64,000 bases of DNA from Clostridium omnivorum (lineage in GTDB: Bacteria; Bacillota; Clostridia; Clostridiales; Clostridiaceae): the NCBI RefSeq assembly GCF_026012015.1, contig NZ_BRXR01000001.1, positions 1,396,001 to 1,460,000 of the forward strand, written 5' to 3'. Each line of letters starts with the position of its first letter. Positions within the stretch are counted from its first letter, which is position 1. Positions 38,341-47,662 of this stretch are shown in pieces. The notes under the pieces are model-generated. The model had not been told where the DNA came from. It worked only from the letters and a program-made list of their open reading frames with translations, and ran no database searches. The position numbers and the translations under genes are program-made.

Positions 38341-38639
38341 TATTCAAGCACCTCCCAGTCATAGTTCTCTTTCATACCAGCTGCTCTACATGCAGCACAT
38401 TGAACTCTAGCCTTTATTGTACAATCTAATGCACCCTTATCATTAGCTATTACTCTGGCATTTTCTATTTTCATTGCTTCTAAAGTCTCTTTTATAACTT
38501 TTCTTACTTGTTTTCCAAATTGCTTTTCCACACTGCTGCTTAATTCGATTTCAATACCAGCTTCATCTTTAGGTTCAATCATTATTTGGATATCGCTAGA
38601 TTCTAAAGTCCCAGCTATTGAACTATTTATGATTTTCAT
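38340..38639 (-). CDS. citD: Citrate lyase gamma subunit (acyl carrier)
   Basis: 99-aa carrier bearing the phosphoribosyl-dephospho-CoA arm. GTLESSD places the modified Ser at residue 14, its position in known CitD. The start is ATG 38639 behind TAGGAG; the GTG at 38651 falls within the ribosome site. First gene of citDEFX, downstream of two direct repeats. Confidence 0.94.
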   Translation of the reverse strand: MKIINSSIAGTLESSDIQIMIEPKDEAGIEIELSSSVEKQFGKQVRKVIKETLEAMKIENARVIANDKGALDCTIKARVQCAACRAAGMKENYDWEVLE

Positions 38640-38710
38640 ATTCTTTCTCACTCCTAATTCATGTTTAATAATTACTAATTTAATTATAAAGCTGCCCTTA
38701 GTTCACCCCA

Positions 38711-38748
38711 AGTTTTTTTCGTGTTCTTCAATGTTCTTTTCGTGTACT
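38711..38748 (-). promoter_or_regulatory. Two direct repeats upstream of citDEFX (probable regulator sites)
   Basis: Two 17-bp copies, 38711-38727 and 38732-38748, match at 14 of 17 positions and share the core TTTTCGTGT. They are 21 bp apart, i.e. on the same DNA face. TTGTCA (38750-38755) sits just upstream on the minus strand as a possible -35, so the copies lie across or just after the promoter. Confidence 0.55.
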
Positions 38749-38770
38749 TTTGACAATATATTATTTATAA

Positions 38771-38799
38771 AATAAAAAGAATGACCTTTTAAGTCATTC
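38771..38799 (-). terminator. Terminator after citG
   Basis: 7-bp stem (38779-38785 with 38793-38799), followed on the minus strand by CTTTTTATTTT. It separates the GntR-citG unit from citDEFX. Confidence 0.7.
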
Positions 38800-38806
38800 C
38801 TATTTC

Positions 38807-39685
38807 TTAACTAATTTTCCCTTCCAATATTCCAAAAAATATGGATACTGCCAGCAAATCCGCTGAACCGCCAGGGCTTATATTCCTCTTTATAAAATCC
38901 TTATTCATTTCTTCAAGCTTCTCTTTTGCATTAGGCTGTTTCATTCCTCCTGCATCTAGGAAGGCTATTGAAGCTTCTTTTACATATGCAAGACTTTCCG
39001 TGCCGCCTCTAATAATCACATTTGTATCTTCGCTGTAGGCCATAAGATTTAGTAATACATCCAGGAAAAGATCATTCATAGACAGCTTGTCATGGCCACT
39101 CCAATTTCTTAGCACCTTTATGGAACTTTTTGTTACGCTACTAAAGCCGCTTTCAACTTCGCCTCGTATGCCTTTATATCCGTATTCTATATACAATCTT
39201 TCACCGTGGGTAAGTACTGTTTTGTCCTTAACTCCTTTAAAATCACTGAGGGTTAATTCCTTAGCTACTTTTTTTACTTCCTCACAAATTTCCTCTATTG
39301 TAAACTCAAGAGTCCCATTTTTTCTATACATGTTTCCTACAACGGCACATAAAATACCTAAGGAAAATATAATACCCTTATGCGTATTTACACCATTAGT
39401 AGCTTCAAACATTCTTTTTTCACATTGAACTCCTGGCTTTCTAACCTTATCTAAAAGCTTTGTGCTGTCAACCTCGTCAAAATTTAAGCCTACTAAAGTA
39501 CAATCATAAAAACCTTTGTATAAAACAGAGCTGCTTGCCATAAAGGTAAAAAAGTCCATGTCTCTATGAGCACCTGCATTATCCCTGTCTACTAATCCTG
39601 GTTTAGGTGTAGTACTAACCTCATATAGTATTGCCCTTTGTGCCAAAGAAGCAATATAATGAGCAAATTCTTCTTTAGATTTCAT
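38807..39685 (-). CDS. citG: Triphosphoribosyl-dephospho-CoA synthase
   Basis: 292-aa enzyme making the precursor of the citrate lyase prosthetic group from ATP and dephospho-CoA. TTPKPGLVDRDNAGAH (about 25-40) is the CitG/MdcB signature, and the C-terminal SPGGSADLLA is also conserved. It is 4 nt downstream of the GntR regulator and in a separate unit from citDEFX. Confidence 0.94.
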   Translation of the reverse strand: MKSKEEFAHYIASLAQRAILYEVSTTPKPGLVDRDNAGAHRDMDFFTFMASSSVLYKGFYDCTLVGLNFDEVDSTKLLDKVRKPGVQCEKRMFEATNGVNTHKGIIFSLGILCAVVGNMYRKNGTLEFTIEEICEEVKKVAKELTLSDFKGVKDKTVLTHGERLYIEYGYKGIRGEVESGFSSVTKSSIKVLRNWSGHDKLSMNDLFLDVLLNLMAYSEDTNVIIRGGTESLAYVKEASIAFLDAGGMKQPNAKEKLEEMNKDFIKRNISPGGSADLLAVSIFFGILEGKIS

Positions 39686-39689
39686 CTAT

Positions 39690-40376
39690 TTATTTTCCCT
39701 TCATCTCAGCAATAACAATTTCAATTGAATCCTCTAAATGTTTCTTTATTATATCATCTATTTGATCCTTATTCTTTTCAGCTATAGCCTTTAATATTAT
39801 CCTGTGTTCCCTTAAAGCCTTTTCTCTTCTTTCATTTTCAGATATGGATATATTTCTAAACCTCTGAAGGTATTCATTAAGTCTGCTTATCATGTTAGCC
39901 AGCCTTTTCATCCTGCTAGCTTCATAAATTTTAGTGTTGAACACACCAAACAGCCTTATTACTTCTTCCACATCTCCTTCTTTATTCTTCTGCTCTGTAA
40001 TGTCTAAAAGATTTTCAATATCTCTTATTTCTTCTTCCGTAATATTATCCATAGCATTTATAGAAGCAAGTACTTCAAGACTATGTCTAATCTTATAAAT
40101 TTCAATTGCATCTTCAACAGAAATCCTTTTTACTACAACTCCTGTTCTTGGCAGGTACTCAACTAACTCTTCCATTTCAAGCAGTCTAAGAGCTTCCCTT
40201 ACAGGAGTTCTGCTAATATTTAGTCTTTCTGCATACTCCTTCTCTACTATTCTTTCACCAGCAGGAATCACACCGCTGATAATAGTCCTTCTTAAACTCT
40301 CATATACCACTTCTCTTATAGGTTTGTTTTGATTAAAATTTGTATCCTTGACAAGTTCATCCATATAATTTATCAT
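39690..40376 (-). CDS. GntR-family (FadR/FCD subfamily) regulator, probably of citrate genes
   Basis: 228-aa regulator with an N-terminal winged helix (about 15-80, RTPVREALRLLE in the recognition region) and a C-terminal all-helical FCD ligand domain, in which Asp and His residues usually hold a metal and a carboxylate ligand. AAAGGAAG precedes the ATG. Because it is fused transcriptionally to citG, a citrate- or oxaloacetate-responsive role like CitO/CitI-type regulators is likely, but is inferred from context. Confidence 0.85.
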   Translation of the reverse strand: MINYMDELVKDTNFNQNKPIREVVYESLRRTIISGVIPAGERIVEKEYAERLNISRTPVREALRLLEMEELVEYLPRTGVVVKRISVEDAIEIYKIRHSLEVLASINAMDNITEEEIRDIENLLDITEQKNKEGDVEEVIRLFGVFNTKIYEASRMKRLANMISRLNEYLQRFRNISISENERREKALREHRIILKAIAEKNKDQIDDIIKKHLEDSIEIVIAEMKGK

Positions 40377-40463
40377 TAGAAACTTCCTTTCTATAATAAA
40401 CCGTTAATCTTATATATAGATTTTAACCAAAAACTAAAAAAAAATCGAGTATTAATAAACATA

Positions 40464-40506
40464 ATATTAAAAAACACTAACTTTTCCTCTGAAAATTTAG
40501 TGTTTT
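40464..40506 (-). terminator. Terminator after the hybrid kinase gene
   Basis: 10-bp stem AAAACACTAA/TTAGTGTTTT (40471-40480 with 40497-40506) with T-rich flanks on both sides. Usable for the kinase transcript and perhaps in both directions. Confidence 0.75.
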
Positions 40507-40535
40507 TTATAAATTCTTTAATAAAAGTATTTATT

Positions 40536-42788
40536 CTATGAGAATTTTGCCATTACTTTTACTATAACCTCATTAAGCTTACTAATCTCTATAGGCTTTG
40601 AAATACATTCATCAATAAATTCAATATGGCTGTGCTGCCCTTTTTCTTCATCATCGTCAATATAGCCTGTTATTAGTATAACACCTGCATTCTTTTTAAT
40701 TTTTTTAATGTGAGCTGCAAGCTCATTTCCCTTAATATTAGGCATAATATAATCCGTTATTACTAAGTCAATATTCTCATGATCCTCTTCAAATAGCCTC
40801 AATGCCTCAAGGCTGTCTGTTTCAGTAATTACATTATATCCAAGATGATTTAAGCTTTTTTCTAACATCTTTACAACTTCCTCATTATCATCAACAACCA
40901 ATATTCTTTTCTTGCTGATGATTAGGCTACTATCTTTTTTACTTTCCTCTAAGCTAACAATTTCCTCACTTATAGGCAAATATACTTTAAAACAGCTTCC
41001 TGAGCCGAGCTCACTTTCTACTGTAATGATTCCCTTATACTTATTGATTATATTTTGAACTATAAACAGTCCTAGTCCTGTACCCTCGCCAATAGCCTTT
41101 GTAGTGAAAAATGGGTCAAATATTCTTGTTTTAGTTTCTTCGTCCATTCCGCAGCCATTATCTTTAATAATAAACTCCACATAGTTTTTTTCCTTAGACA
41201 AGCCATCTATTTCTGTTCCAGCCACTCTCTTTAAAGATGCTTCAATAATACCCTGACCTCTCTTTATGGACTGATATGCATTAGTGCATAAATTAAATAT
41301 AACCTGATGTATCTGAGTAAAATTAGCTATAACATATCCAGAGTCTTCATTAATATTTTCTTTTATTACTACATTCTTAGGTAACACTGATTTTACAAGC
41401 TTTAAGCTTTGCTTAACTACCTCATTTATATCTATTGGTTCTATTTTTACTATACCATTATCTTTTCTACTAAAGACTAAAATCTGTCCTACTAAATCCT
41501 TCCCCTTTTGTGAAGCTTTATATATCTCTTCAATCTCCTCATAGTATTCATTATTTTTAGGCATAGTCATAAGCATTAATTCCGAATAGCCTAGTATTGG
41601 AGTAAGAAGATTATTTATGTCATGGGCTATACCTCCTGCAAGTGTACCAATCATGTTTAGCTTATGAGAATGATAGAGTTCTGTTTCCTTTTTTCTCAGC
41701 TGCTCAGAAGTCTCATTCACCATTTTTAAATACTCTGTTTCTTTCTCATGTTCTTCCTTGGTTCTCTTCATCTTAATAAAGGTTGAGAGCAAGAAATATA
41801 GTATTACAATTATTAAAAAGTCTATACCTATTATTTTAACCAAAAATGTATTTATTGGCCCCTGCACTTCATCATAAGACATAGTTATTGCTACAATCCA
41901 AAAATAATCACCAAAATAAACTGGTGAATAAGCATTAAGTTTTCTTACCTTTTTAAGCTCATTATCTCCCCACCAATAGGAATGATACAATGCTGTACCT
42001 TCCTCCCCCTTTAACTGTTTGTCTATTAAATCCTCAAGTTCAGTAAAATCTAGACCTGGAAACACTTGTTTTCTTGTTTCAATAACATCCATTCCCACCT
42101 GCTCTTGAACTGTATGCATAATGATAATACCCTTTTGGTCTTTTACCATTGCATATCCTTTTCCACCTATTTTTACTGGAGCGATAAGTTTGTCATATAT
42201 AGCATCTAGACTTATTGAAGCAGCCATTATTCCTTTAAACTTACTTCCATCAAAAACCGGCTGATAAATGTTCACAACAAAGCTTTTTTTACTTTCATCT
42301 AAAAATGCCTTTCCAACATAAGTTTTTTTTGTGTCTATAGCAGTTTTAAGGTCATTTTCTATACTGCTGTTATCAACATTAGCACTCTGAGGGTACTTAG
42401 TTATAATTTTGCCGCTCTTATCATAATAAAACACTGCCTTAACTGGCGTTCCTTCTGCATCGCAATAGGATTTAAGCTTTTCACTATAGACATTTGCATT
42501 ATTTCCTTGCTCAATGTGTGATATTTCTTTAATAAATTGATTATCAAGGGTAACAATTTTCATGCTATCCTCAATATCATCTATAAAAACATCAATACTT
42601 CTGGATATGGATTTAGAAATATCCAAAAGCTCCTGCTCCTGCTGAGTAACTATTGTATTTTCATATTGCTTGTAGGTTTCATAAGTTAAACCTATTAAAA
42701 TTAACGTTACTATAATATATAATAAAACCCTTACAGATTTTTTTTCTATGTATAATTTTTTTCTAATCTTATTTAATAATCTTCTCAT
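40536..42788 (-). CDS. Hybrid sensor histidine kinase with dCache-type sensor and receiver domain
   Basis: 750-aa membrane kinase. TM1 about 19-38, an extracellular dCache-like region to about 310 (YAMVKDQKGIIIMH is typical), TM2 about 318-338, a coiled linker, a HisKA domain with GGIAHDINN (phospho-His), and an HATPase with NLCTNAYQS, DNGCGMD and GEGTGLGLF. A C-terminal receiver (about 630-750) has the phospho-Asp in VITDYIMPN. Such HisKA-dCache hybrids lack a DNA-binding output, so a partner is expected, possibly the OmpR-type protein encoded divergently 233 bp away. Confidence 0.92.
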   Translation of the reverse strand: MRRLLNKIRKKLYIEKKSVRVLLYIIVTLILIGLTYETYKQYENTIVTQQEQELLDISKSISRSIDVFIDDIEDSMKIVTLDNQFIKEISHIEQGNNANVYSEKLKSYCDAEGTPVKAVFYYDKSGKIITKYPQSANVDNSSIENDLKTAIDTKKTYVGKAFLDESKKSFVVNIYQPVFDGSKFKGIMAASISLDAIYDKLIAPVKIGGKGYAMVKDQKGIIIMHTVQEQVGMDVIETRKQVFPGLDFTELEDLIDKQLKGEEGTALYHSYWWGDNELKKVRKLNAYSPVYFGDYFWIVAITMSYDEVQGPINTFLVKIIGIDFLIIVILYFLLSTFIKMKRTKEEHEKETEYLKMVNETSEQLRKKETELYHSHKLNMIGTLAGGIAHDINNLLTPILGYSELMLMTMPKNNEYYEEIEEIYKASQKGKDLVGQILVFSRKDNGIVKIEPIDINEVVKQSLKLVKSVLPKNVVIKENINEDSGYVIANFTQIHQVIFNLCTNAYQSIKRGQGIIEASLKRVAGTEIDGLSKEKNYVEFIIKDNGCGMDEETKTRIFDPFFTTKAIGEGTGLGLFIVQNIINKYKGIITVESELGSGSCFKVYLPISEEIVSLEESKKDSSLIISKKRILVVDDNEEVVKMLEKSLNHLGYNVITETDSLEALRLFEEDHENIDLVITDYIMPNIKGNELAAHIKKIKKNAGVILITGYIDDDEEKGQHSHIEFIDECISKPIEISKLNEVIVKVMAKFS

Positions 42789-43021
42789 AAAAGATTTTTA
42801 TCCTCCTATATTTCTTTAGGACAAATAGCAATATTATGCTTGTGTCATTACACTCTTAATAATTTGATTCTGATTTTTGTTAATTCAATTTATACTATAT
42901 TATCGAAAGTAGTTATTGATTTTTACACTATTAATTTAATATAATAAACTTAAATTATATGCTATTATATTTTTCTTGCATTCTTAATTGATTTACTAAT
43001 TTTAATTTTAGAGAGGTAGCT

Positions 43022-43714
43022 ATGGAACAAATAAAAATACTTATTGTTGAAGATGAAGAACCCATCAGAAAATTAGTATGTAAAATACTCTCAAGTCAAG
43101 ACATGGTAGTTTATCAAGCCGAAAATGGAACTCGTGGTCTTGAAATGCTTAATAATTATAATTTTGATTTAGTTATACTGGATATATTAATGGACGATAT
43201 TTCCGGCTACGATGTTGCAAAAGAAATTAGAAAACATAATTTGCAGCTGCCAATAATATTTCTTAGTGGTAAAAATGAGGATGAGGATATAATACATGGC
43301 TTAGATTTAGGTGCTGACAGCTATATTACAAAACCTTTTAGTCCAGCACTACTTTGCGCCAAAGTAAAATCCCAAGTTAAAAGACATAGAGAAATTTTAC
43401 AGGAAGATGCCCATGGAAATTATATAATTCGTGACCCCTTCAAATTTGATTTAAAAACTTATAAGCTATACAAAAATGATGTAGAAATCAAATTATCTTC
43501 TAAAGAAACAAAACTCTTTAAATTTTTTATGGAACACCCAAACCAAGTATTCTCAAAGGAAGAGCTCTATCAAAATGTTTGGCATGATATCCTAACTGAT
43601 GATAACAGCATTATGGTTTATATAAAATATCTAAGGAATAAGATTGAAGATAACCCTAGTAAACCTGTATATATTAAAACAGTATGGGGTATTGGATATC
43701 AGTTTTCTACATAA
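43022..43714 (+). CDS. OmpR/PhoB-family response regulator
   Basis: 230-aa two-domain regulator. The receiver (about 1-120) has the acidic pair DEE, the phospho-Asp in VILDILM and Lys in ITKPFSP. The C-terminal winged helix (about 135-228) ends in VWGIGYQF. AGAGAGGTAG precedes the ATG. It is transcribed away from the hybrid kinase from a shared intergenic region, so they may form a pair. The targets are unknown. Confidence 0.93.
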   Translation: MEQIKILIVEDEEPIRKLVCKILSSQDMVVYQAENGTRGLEMLNNYNFDLVILDILMDDISGYDVAKEIRKHNLQLPIIFLSGKNEDEDIIHGLDLGADSYITKPFSPALLCAKVKSQVKRHREILQEDAHGNYIIRDPFKFDLKTYKLYKNDVEIKLSSKETKLFKFFMEHPNQVFSKEELYQNVWHDILTDDNSIMVYIKYLRNKIEDNPSKPVYIKTVWGIGYQFST

Positions 43715-43756
43715 AATGTAGCTTTTAATATATGCCTTAGTCATTTATCAAATTCT

Positions 43757-43790
43757 GCTGTTTACAGCTTACTTGTAAACAGCCTTTTTT
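43757..43790 (+). terminator. Terminator of the response-regulator gene
   Basis: Perfect 10-bp stem (43757-43766 with 43774-43783), 7-nt loop, then six T. Confidence 0.85.
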
Positions 43791-43806
43791 GTAGGAAAAA
43801 CTTTCA

Positions 43807-44907
43807 TTAAGTGCACAATAATTTAATAAGTACCGGAAAAATGGCTATTACACATACATACCTTGCTAGTTGCAAAATAGCCACCTTAGGAGCATCCCCT
43901 CCAAGATCCTTTGCAATTATAGCCATATCAGATACTCCTCCTGGAGTACTTGCTAAAAGTGATGTAATTAAATCTAATCCGCTGGCTCTGCTAATAAAGA
44001 AGCCAATTAATAAATTTACTGCAATGATACCAATTAAAAGAATAAATGCTGGAAGTATTACACTTTTAAGTGCTATTATATCTCCATAGGTCATTCTTTC
44101 TCCTATAAGTACTCCAGCAAAAACTTGAGTAAGTCTTCTTAGATTTAAAGGCATATAACCTCTTTCAAAAATTACATTTAAGGCAGCTACGGCCACCATA
44201 GCAAAAGTCATTGCCCCTGCAGGAACTCCTAACTTATATCCTGCTAATCCAAAAACGGCAGCAATTCCCAAGGTAAGTGTTAAATTTATTGCCCTGTCTT
44301 TTTTCCCATTACCCACTTGCACTATTTTTTTCTCGCTTTTGCTCATATCAGAGCATAACTCTTTATTTTCCATTTCATCATTTTTTTCAAGCGAATCATT
44401 TATACCTTTTGAATCCGAAATATGGGAGGATATAAACTTCATCATTACAGGAAATAGTGTCATTACACTCATAAGTCTCACTAGCTGCAGCAGTGCTACT
44501 TTAGAAGAATCTGCTCCTAAATCGCCGCTTATAATAGACATGTCCACTATTCCGCCTGGTGCACAGGCAAACAAGGAAGTAACTAAATCAATCCCAGTTA
44601 TATTATACATTATATATCCCATAAAAGTATCTAGTGTTATCATGGAAGCTACCATTAAAATTGCTGGTTTAATCATCTTTCTTAAATCCATAACATCCTT
44701 GTATCTAATTCCTGCTCCAATAAATGCCCCAGCTGCCATTTGTGTAATTACCTTAACATCTTGCGGCATATACGCCTTCCCGGTTATTACATTAAATATT
44801 GCTACTATAAGCATAGAGCCTACCATAGCTCCTGCTGGCACTTTAAAACGTAGTGCTATTAATCCACCTATAAGACCAATAATTGAAGTTATAGCTAATT
44901 GTATCAT
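43807..44907 (-). CDS. AbrB-family (PF05145-type) polytopic membrane protein
   Basis: 366-aa membrane protein built of two homologous halves (about 1-160 and 210-366). Each has a KxPAGAM segment near its start and an (A/S)xPGGxxDM(S/A)II motif near its end. A hydrophilic, charged cytoplasmic linker of ~45 residues joins them. Relatives are called AbrB or ammonia-monooxygenase-like and are thought to be transporters or regulators of unknown ligand. A divergent LysR gene lies 183 bp away and probably controls it. Confidence 0.8.
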   Translation of the reverse strand: MIQLAITSIIGLIGGLIALRFKVPAGAMVGSMLIVAIFNVITGKAYMPQDVKVITQMAAGAFIGAGIRYKDVMDLRKMIKPAILMVASMITLDTFMGYIMYNITGIDLVTSLFACAPGGIVDMSIISGDLGADSSKVALLQLVRLMSVMTLFPVMMKFISSHISDSKGINDSLEKNDEMENKELCSDMSKSEKKIVQVGNGKKDRAINLTLTLGIAAVFGLAGYKLGVPAGAMTFAMVAVAALNVIFERGYMPLNLRRLTQVFAGVLIGERMTYGDIIALKSVILPAFILLIGIIAVNLLIGFFISRASGLDLITSLLASTPGGVSDMAIIAKDLGGDAPKVAILQLARYVCVIAIFPVLIKLLCT

Positions 44908-45090
44908 ATGAAAAACCTTTCTATTTCAACATTTTTGTACCTTGTCTGGTTGTTTAATATCCAATAATATTGTATCATTGAATAAGTGATATATCTAATA
45001 CTATATTATTTATAAATCATATAGTTTAAACCTATAACTGCAAAAATGTATGTATAGTAATTTACATACTTAAAAAGAGGTGTATTAGCA

Positions 45091-46014
45091 ATGGATTTTC
45101 GTGAACTTCAGTATATATTGAAAATAGCAGAAGAAAAAAGCTTCTCTAAAGCTGCTCAAAAGCTTTTTATGGCACAACCTTCCCTAAGCCAATATATTCA
45201 AAAGCTTGAACATCAATTAGGAGTAAAATTGTTTGATAGAACTACAATTCCCCTTCAGCTTACTTATGCAGGAGAATTATATGTGGAAACAGCTAAGAAT
45301 ATTTTAGATTTAAAAGACCAGCTCACTAAACAAATGGAGGATATAGCAAACTTAAAAAAAGGGCGATTAGTTATTGGACTTTCCACTCTTAGAAGCACCT
45401 ATCTTATGCCAAAGATACTTCCTATATTTTACAAAAAATTTCCTGGAATTGAAGTAATTCTTGTTGAGGATAACTCTTCTGAACTAGAAAAAATGGCTCT
45501 AAAGGGTACTATAGATATTGCTATAATGACTTTTCCTATTGAAGAAAATTTATTTGATTATGAATATATTTTTACTGAAGAAATATTAGTAGCAATTCCA
45601 CCCGAGCATCCCCTTAAGGAAAAAATAATCCATGATAAGCAGAGTAATCGTCCTAAAATTAAGATTTCTGAATTAAGTAATGAATCTTTTATTTTATTAA
45701 AGCAAGATCAAAAGCTTCATCATGTTGCAACAAACTTATGTAAGAAAGCAGGCTTTAAGCCAAAAATCATACTAGAGAGTGAAAGTATTGAAGCAGCTAA
45801 TGCACTAGTTTCAGCTGGTATGGGCGTTACCTTTATTCCAGATAGCTTAAACCTTATGCGCCTTTCTTCTCCAAATCCAATATACCTATCAATTGAGGAT
45901 ATTCCTCTAACTAGAGAATTAGTAATAGCTTATCGTAAAGGAAGATATCTTTCTAAGGCCTCTCAGGAATTCATAAGTATTATGAAAGAGACTTTTGTAG
46001 TAAAAAAACATTAA
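45091..46014 (+). CDS. LysR-family transcriptional regulator
   Basis: 307-aa protein with the LysR winged helix at the N-terminus (SFSKAAQKLFMAQPSLSQ, about 17-34) and a two-lobed periplasmic-binding-like effector domain from about 90. AGAGGTG lies upstream of the ATG. Divergent from the AbrB-type gene, so it most likely controls that gene and itself. Effector unknown. Confidence 0.92.
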   Translation: MDFRELQYILKIAEEKSFSKAAQKLFMAQPSLSQYIQKLEHQLGVKLFDRTTIPLQLTYAGELYVETAKNILDLKDQLTKQMEDIANLKKGRLVIGLSTLRSTYLMPKILPIFYKKFPGIEVILVEDNSSELEKMALKGTIDIAIMTFPIEENLFDYEYIFTEEILVAIPPEHPLKEKIIHDKQSNRPKIKISELSNESFILLKQDQKLHHVATNLCKKAGFKPKIILESESIEAANALVSAGMGVTFIPDSLNLMRLSSPNPIYLSIEDIPLTRELVIAYRKGRYLSKASQEFISIMKETFVVKKH

Positions 46015-46031
46015 TAAATTATATTTAAATA

Positions 46032-46069
46032 AAAGAGGCTGCTGATATAAATATATCAACAGCCTCTTT
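46032..46069 (-). terminator. Terminator of the alkA-ogt unit
   Basis: 16-bp imperfect stem (46032-46047 with 46054-46069). The single odd pair is G-U on the minus strand but C-A on the plus strand, and the T-rich tail is on the minus side, so it serves ogt. Confidence 0.78.
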
Positions 46070-46094
46070 GTAATTACTTATAACATAATTATTT

Positions 46095-46589
46095 TTATAA
46101 ATTGTCCTCATTTGAAGAACTATATTTTTTCTCGTGGTTTAAAAGCCATTCTTTTCTCCAAAGTCCGCCTGCATAGCCTGTAAGCTTTCCATTAGTTCCA
46201 ATTACTCTATGACAAGGTACAATTATACTTACAAGGTTTTTACTATTTGTGCTCCCTACAGCCCTTACTGCCTTAGGACTTCCTACAGCTTCAGCAATAT
46301 CCTTGTAAGTTGCAGTTCTTCCAAATGGTATACTAGTTAGTGCATTCCATACCTTCTTTTGAAAATCTGTTCCTTCAAAAATATAATTAACATTAAACTC
46401 CTTACGTCTGCCAGTAAAATATTCATCAAGCTGTTTTAAACAATCCTTTACCACTTCCGAAACATAAACAGTTCCTTCATTATTTTCAATTTCCTCTTCA
46501 AACAAAATGGACAGTATTCCTTCTTCTGTACCTTTTATTTCTATAATCCCTATAGGAGAATTATAATAAGCTTTACTAATGTTATTCAT
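46095..46589 (-). CDS. ogt: Methylated-DNA--protein-cysteine methyltransferase
   Basis: Suicide repair of O6-alkylguanine. About 164 aa, with the acceptor-site motif IVPCHRV near residue 132 and a preceding winged-helix DNA-binding region. The start is ATG 46589, immediately behind GGAGGT and overlapping the glycosylase stop by 8 nt. The longer upstream frame is inside the glycosylase gene. Translational coupling with alkA is likely. Confidence 0.95.
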   Translation of the reverse strand: MNNISKAYYNSPIGIIEIKGTEEGILSILFEEEIENNEGTVYVSEVVKDCLKQLDEYFTGRRKEFNVNYIFEGTDFQKKVWNALTSIPFGRTATYKDIAEAVGSPKAVRAVGSTNSKNLVSIIVPCHRVIGTNGKLTGYAGGLWRKEWLLNHEKKYSSSNEDNL

Positions 46590-47490
46590 ACAATGACCTC
46601 CACAGGTAGAAGGTAGCATAGTCCTCCCACCCCTTCCAATTTAATGATATACTTTCAATCTCCTCAATAGATGGTTTTTTATCTAATTCTAGTTGAAGCT
46701 TTAGTGCATTATGAAGTCCTACGTCTGCTATTGGAAATGCCTCTGGAACCTTTAAGCATTTCATCATAACATAATCTGCCGTCCATTTACCAACTCCTCT
46801 TATTCTTAGTAAAATATCTCTAACTTGATTATAATTTTTTATTTTCAACAATTCTTCTTTATTAATTTCACCACTAGCGAGTAACTTTGCAGTTCCAATT
46901 ACATACTCTGCCTTTCTAGTTGTAAATTGGAGCTTTGTAAGATCAGATACTTGAAGCTTTGAGACAACTTCTGGTTCAGGATATATCCAATAGTCTTTAC
47001 CATTATAAATTATCTTTTCTCCAAAGCTTTCAACAAATCGCTTTTTTAATGTATACGCAAAAGCTAAATTTATCTGCTGTCCTATAATTGCCCATGTCAA
47101 TGCTTCAAACAAATCAGGAATACCAATTATACGCAGCCCATGATACTTGTTTACTAGCATATTTAAAATCTTATCCTTGCTTGCTAGTGAATAAAAATTT
47201 ACTAAGTCTCTATCCAAATCAAATAAATCCCAAATATACTTTGCTATACTAGTTCTAATAATCTGAGAAGGATACTTATCAGGGAATTCTATTTTTAAAA
47301 TGCCTGCTTCACTACTAATTTTTAATAAGATCATAGCTTCATCTATTTTAATTAATTTATACAAGCATCCATCTAAAATATAATGCAGACACTCATTTTC
47401 AGATCGGCCTAAAAACACTAAACATTCCTTAAAGCTAAACTGATCTGGTGTTATTAATTCTAAATATTTATCATTTTCTCTCCAATTCAC
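46582..47490 (-). CDS. alkA: DNA-3-methyladenine glycosylase II (AlkA-like)
   Basis: 302-aa base-excision glycosylase. The N-terminal AlkA_N-like domain is followed by an HhH-GPD core with the hairpin RIRGVGKWTADY (about 240-252), and the catalytic Asp is in FPIADVGL. Translation starts at GTG 47490 behind GGTGGTG. With ogt it forms a small alkylation-repair operon; no Ada-type regulator is adjacent. Confidence 0.92.
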   Translation of the reverse strand: MNWRENDKYLELITPDQFSFKECLVFLGRSENECLHYILDGCLYKLIKIDEAMILLKISSEAGILKIEFPDKYPSQIIRTSIAKYIWDLFDLDRDLVNFYSLASKDKILNMLVNKYHGLRIIGIPDLFEALTWAIIGQQINLAFAYTLKKRFVESFGEKIIYNGKDYWIYPEPEVVSKLQVSDLTKLQFTTRKAEYVIGTAKLLASGEINKEELLKIKNYNQVRDILLRIRGVGKWTADYVMMKCLKVPEAFPIADVGLHNALKLQLELDKKPSIEEIESISLNWKGWEDYATFYLWRSLYE

Positions 47491-47585
47491 TGATTTACAC
47501 CACCAATGAGAACAATAGTTCAGATTATATAACTATTTTACCTTGATAATTTATAAATAACAATAAACAATTTCTCCTTTCTATA

Positions 47586-47646
47586 TTTACAAATAAAAAA
47601 AATGCTCATATAATAGTACTTGTATTCTAAATGAACAGTCGTTCAT
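47586..47646 (+). promoter_or_regulatory. TetR-TauE promoter with probable TetR operator
   Basis: -35 TTTACA (47586-47591), 17-bp spacer, -10 TATAAT (47609-47614). The 16-bp palindrome ATGAAC-AGTC-GTTCAT (47631-47646) lies just after the expected transcription start and 16 bp before the TetR ATG, as expected for autorepression. Confidence 0.78.
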
Positions 47647-47662
47647 AAAAAGAGGTGTTTTT

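Noticed and set aside
44339-44911. 190-codon plus-strand frame opposite the AbrB-type gene
   Set aside because: It mirrors the hydrophobic internal repeat of the real gene, as expected for antisense of membrane helices, and lacks a ribosome site and family motifs.
44908-45090. Exact LysR binding site in the AbrB/LysR intergenic region
   Set aside because: Many T-N11-A matches occur by chance in such AT-rich sequence; none stands out enough to report.
47631-47646. Attachment site or mobile-element end because of the perfect palindrome
   Set aside because: Its place just after a good promoter and before a TetR gene fits an operator; no integrase or target duplication is near.
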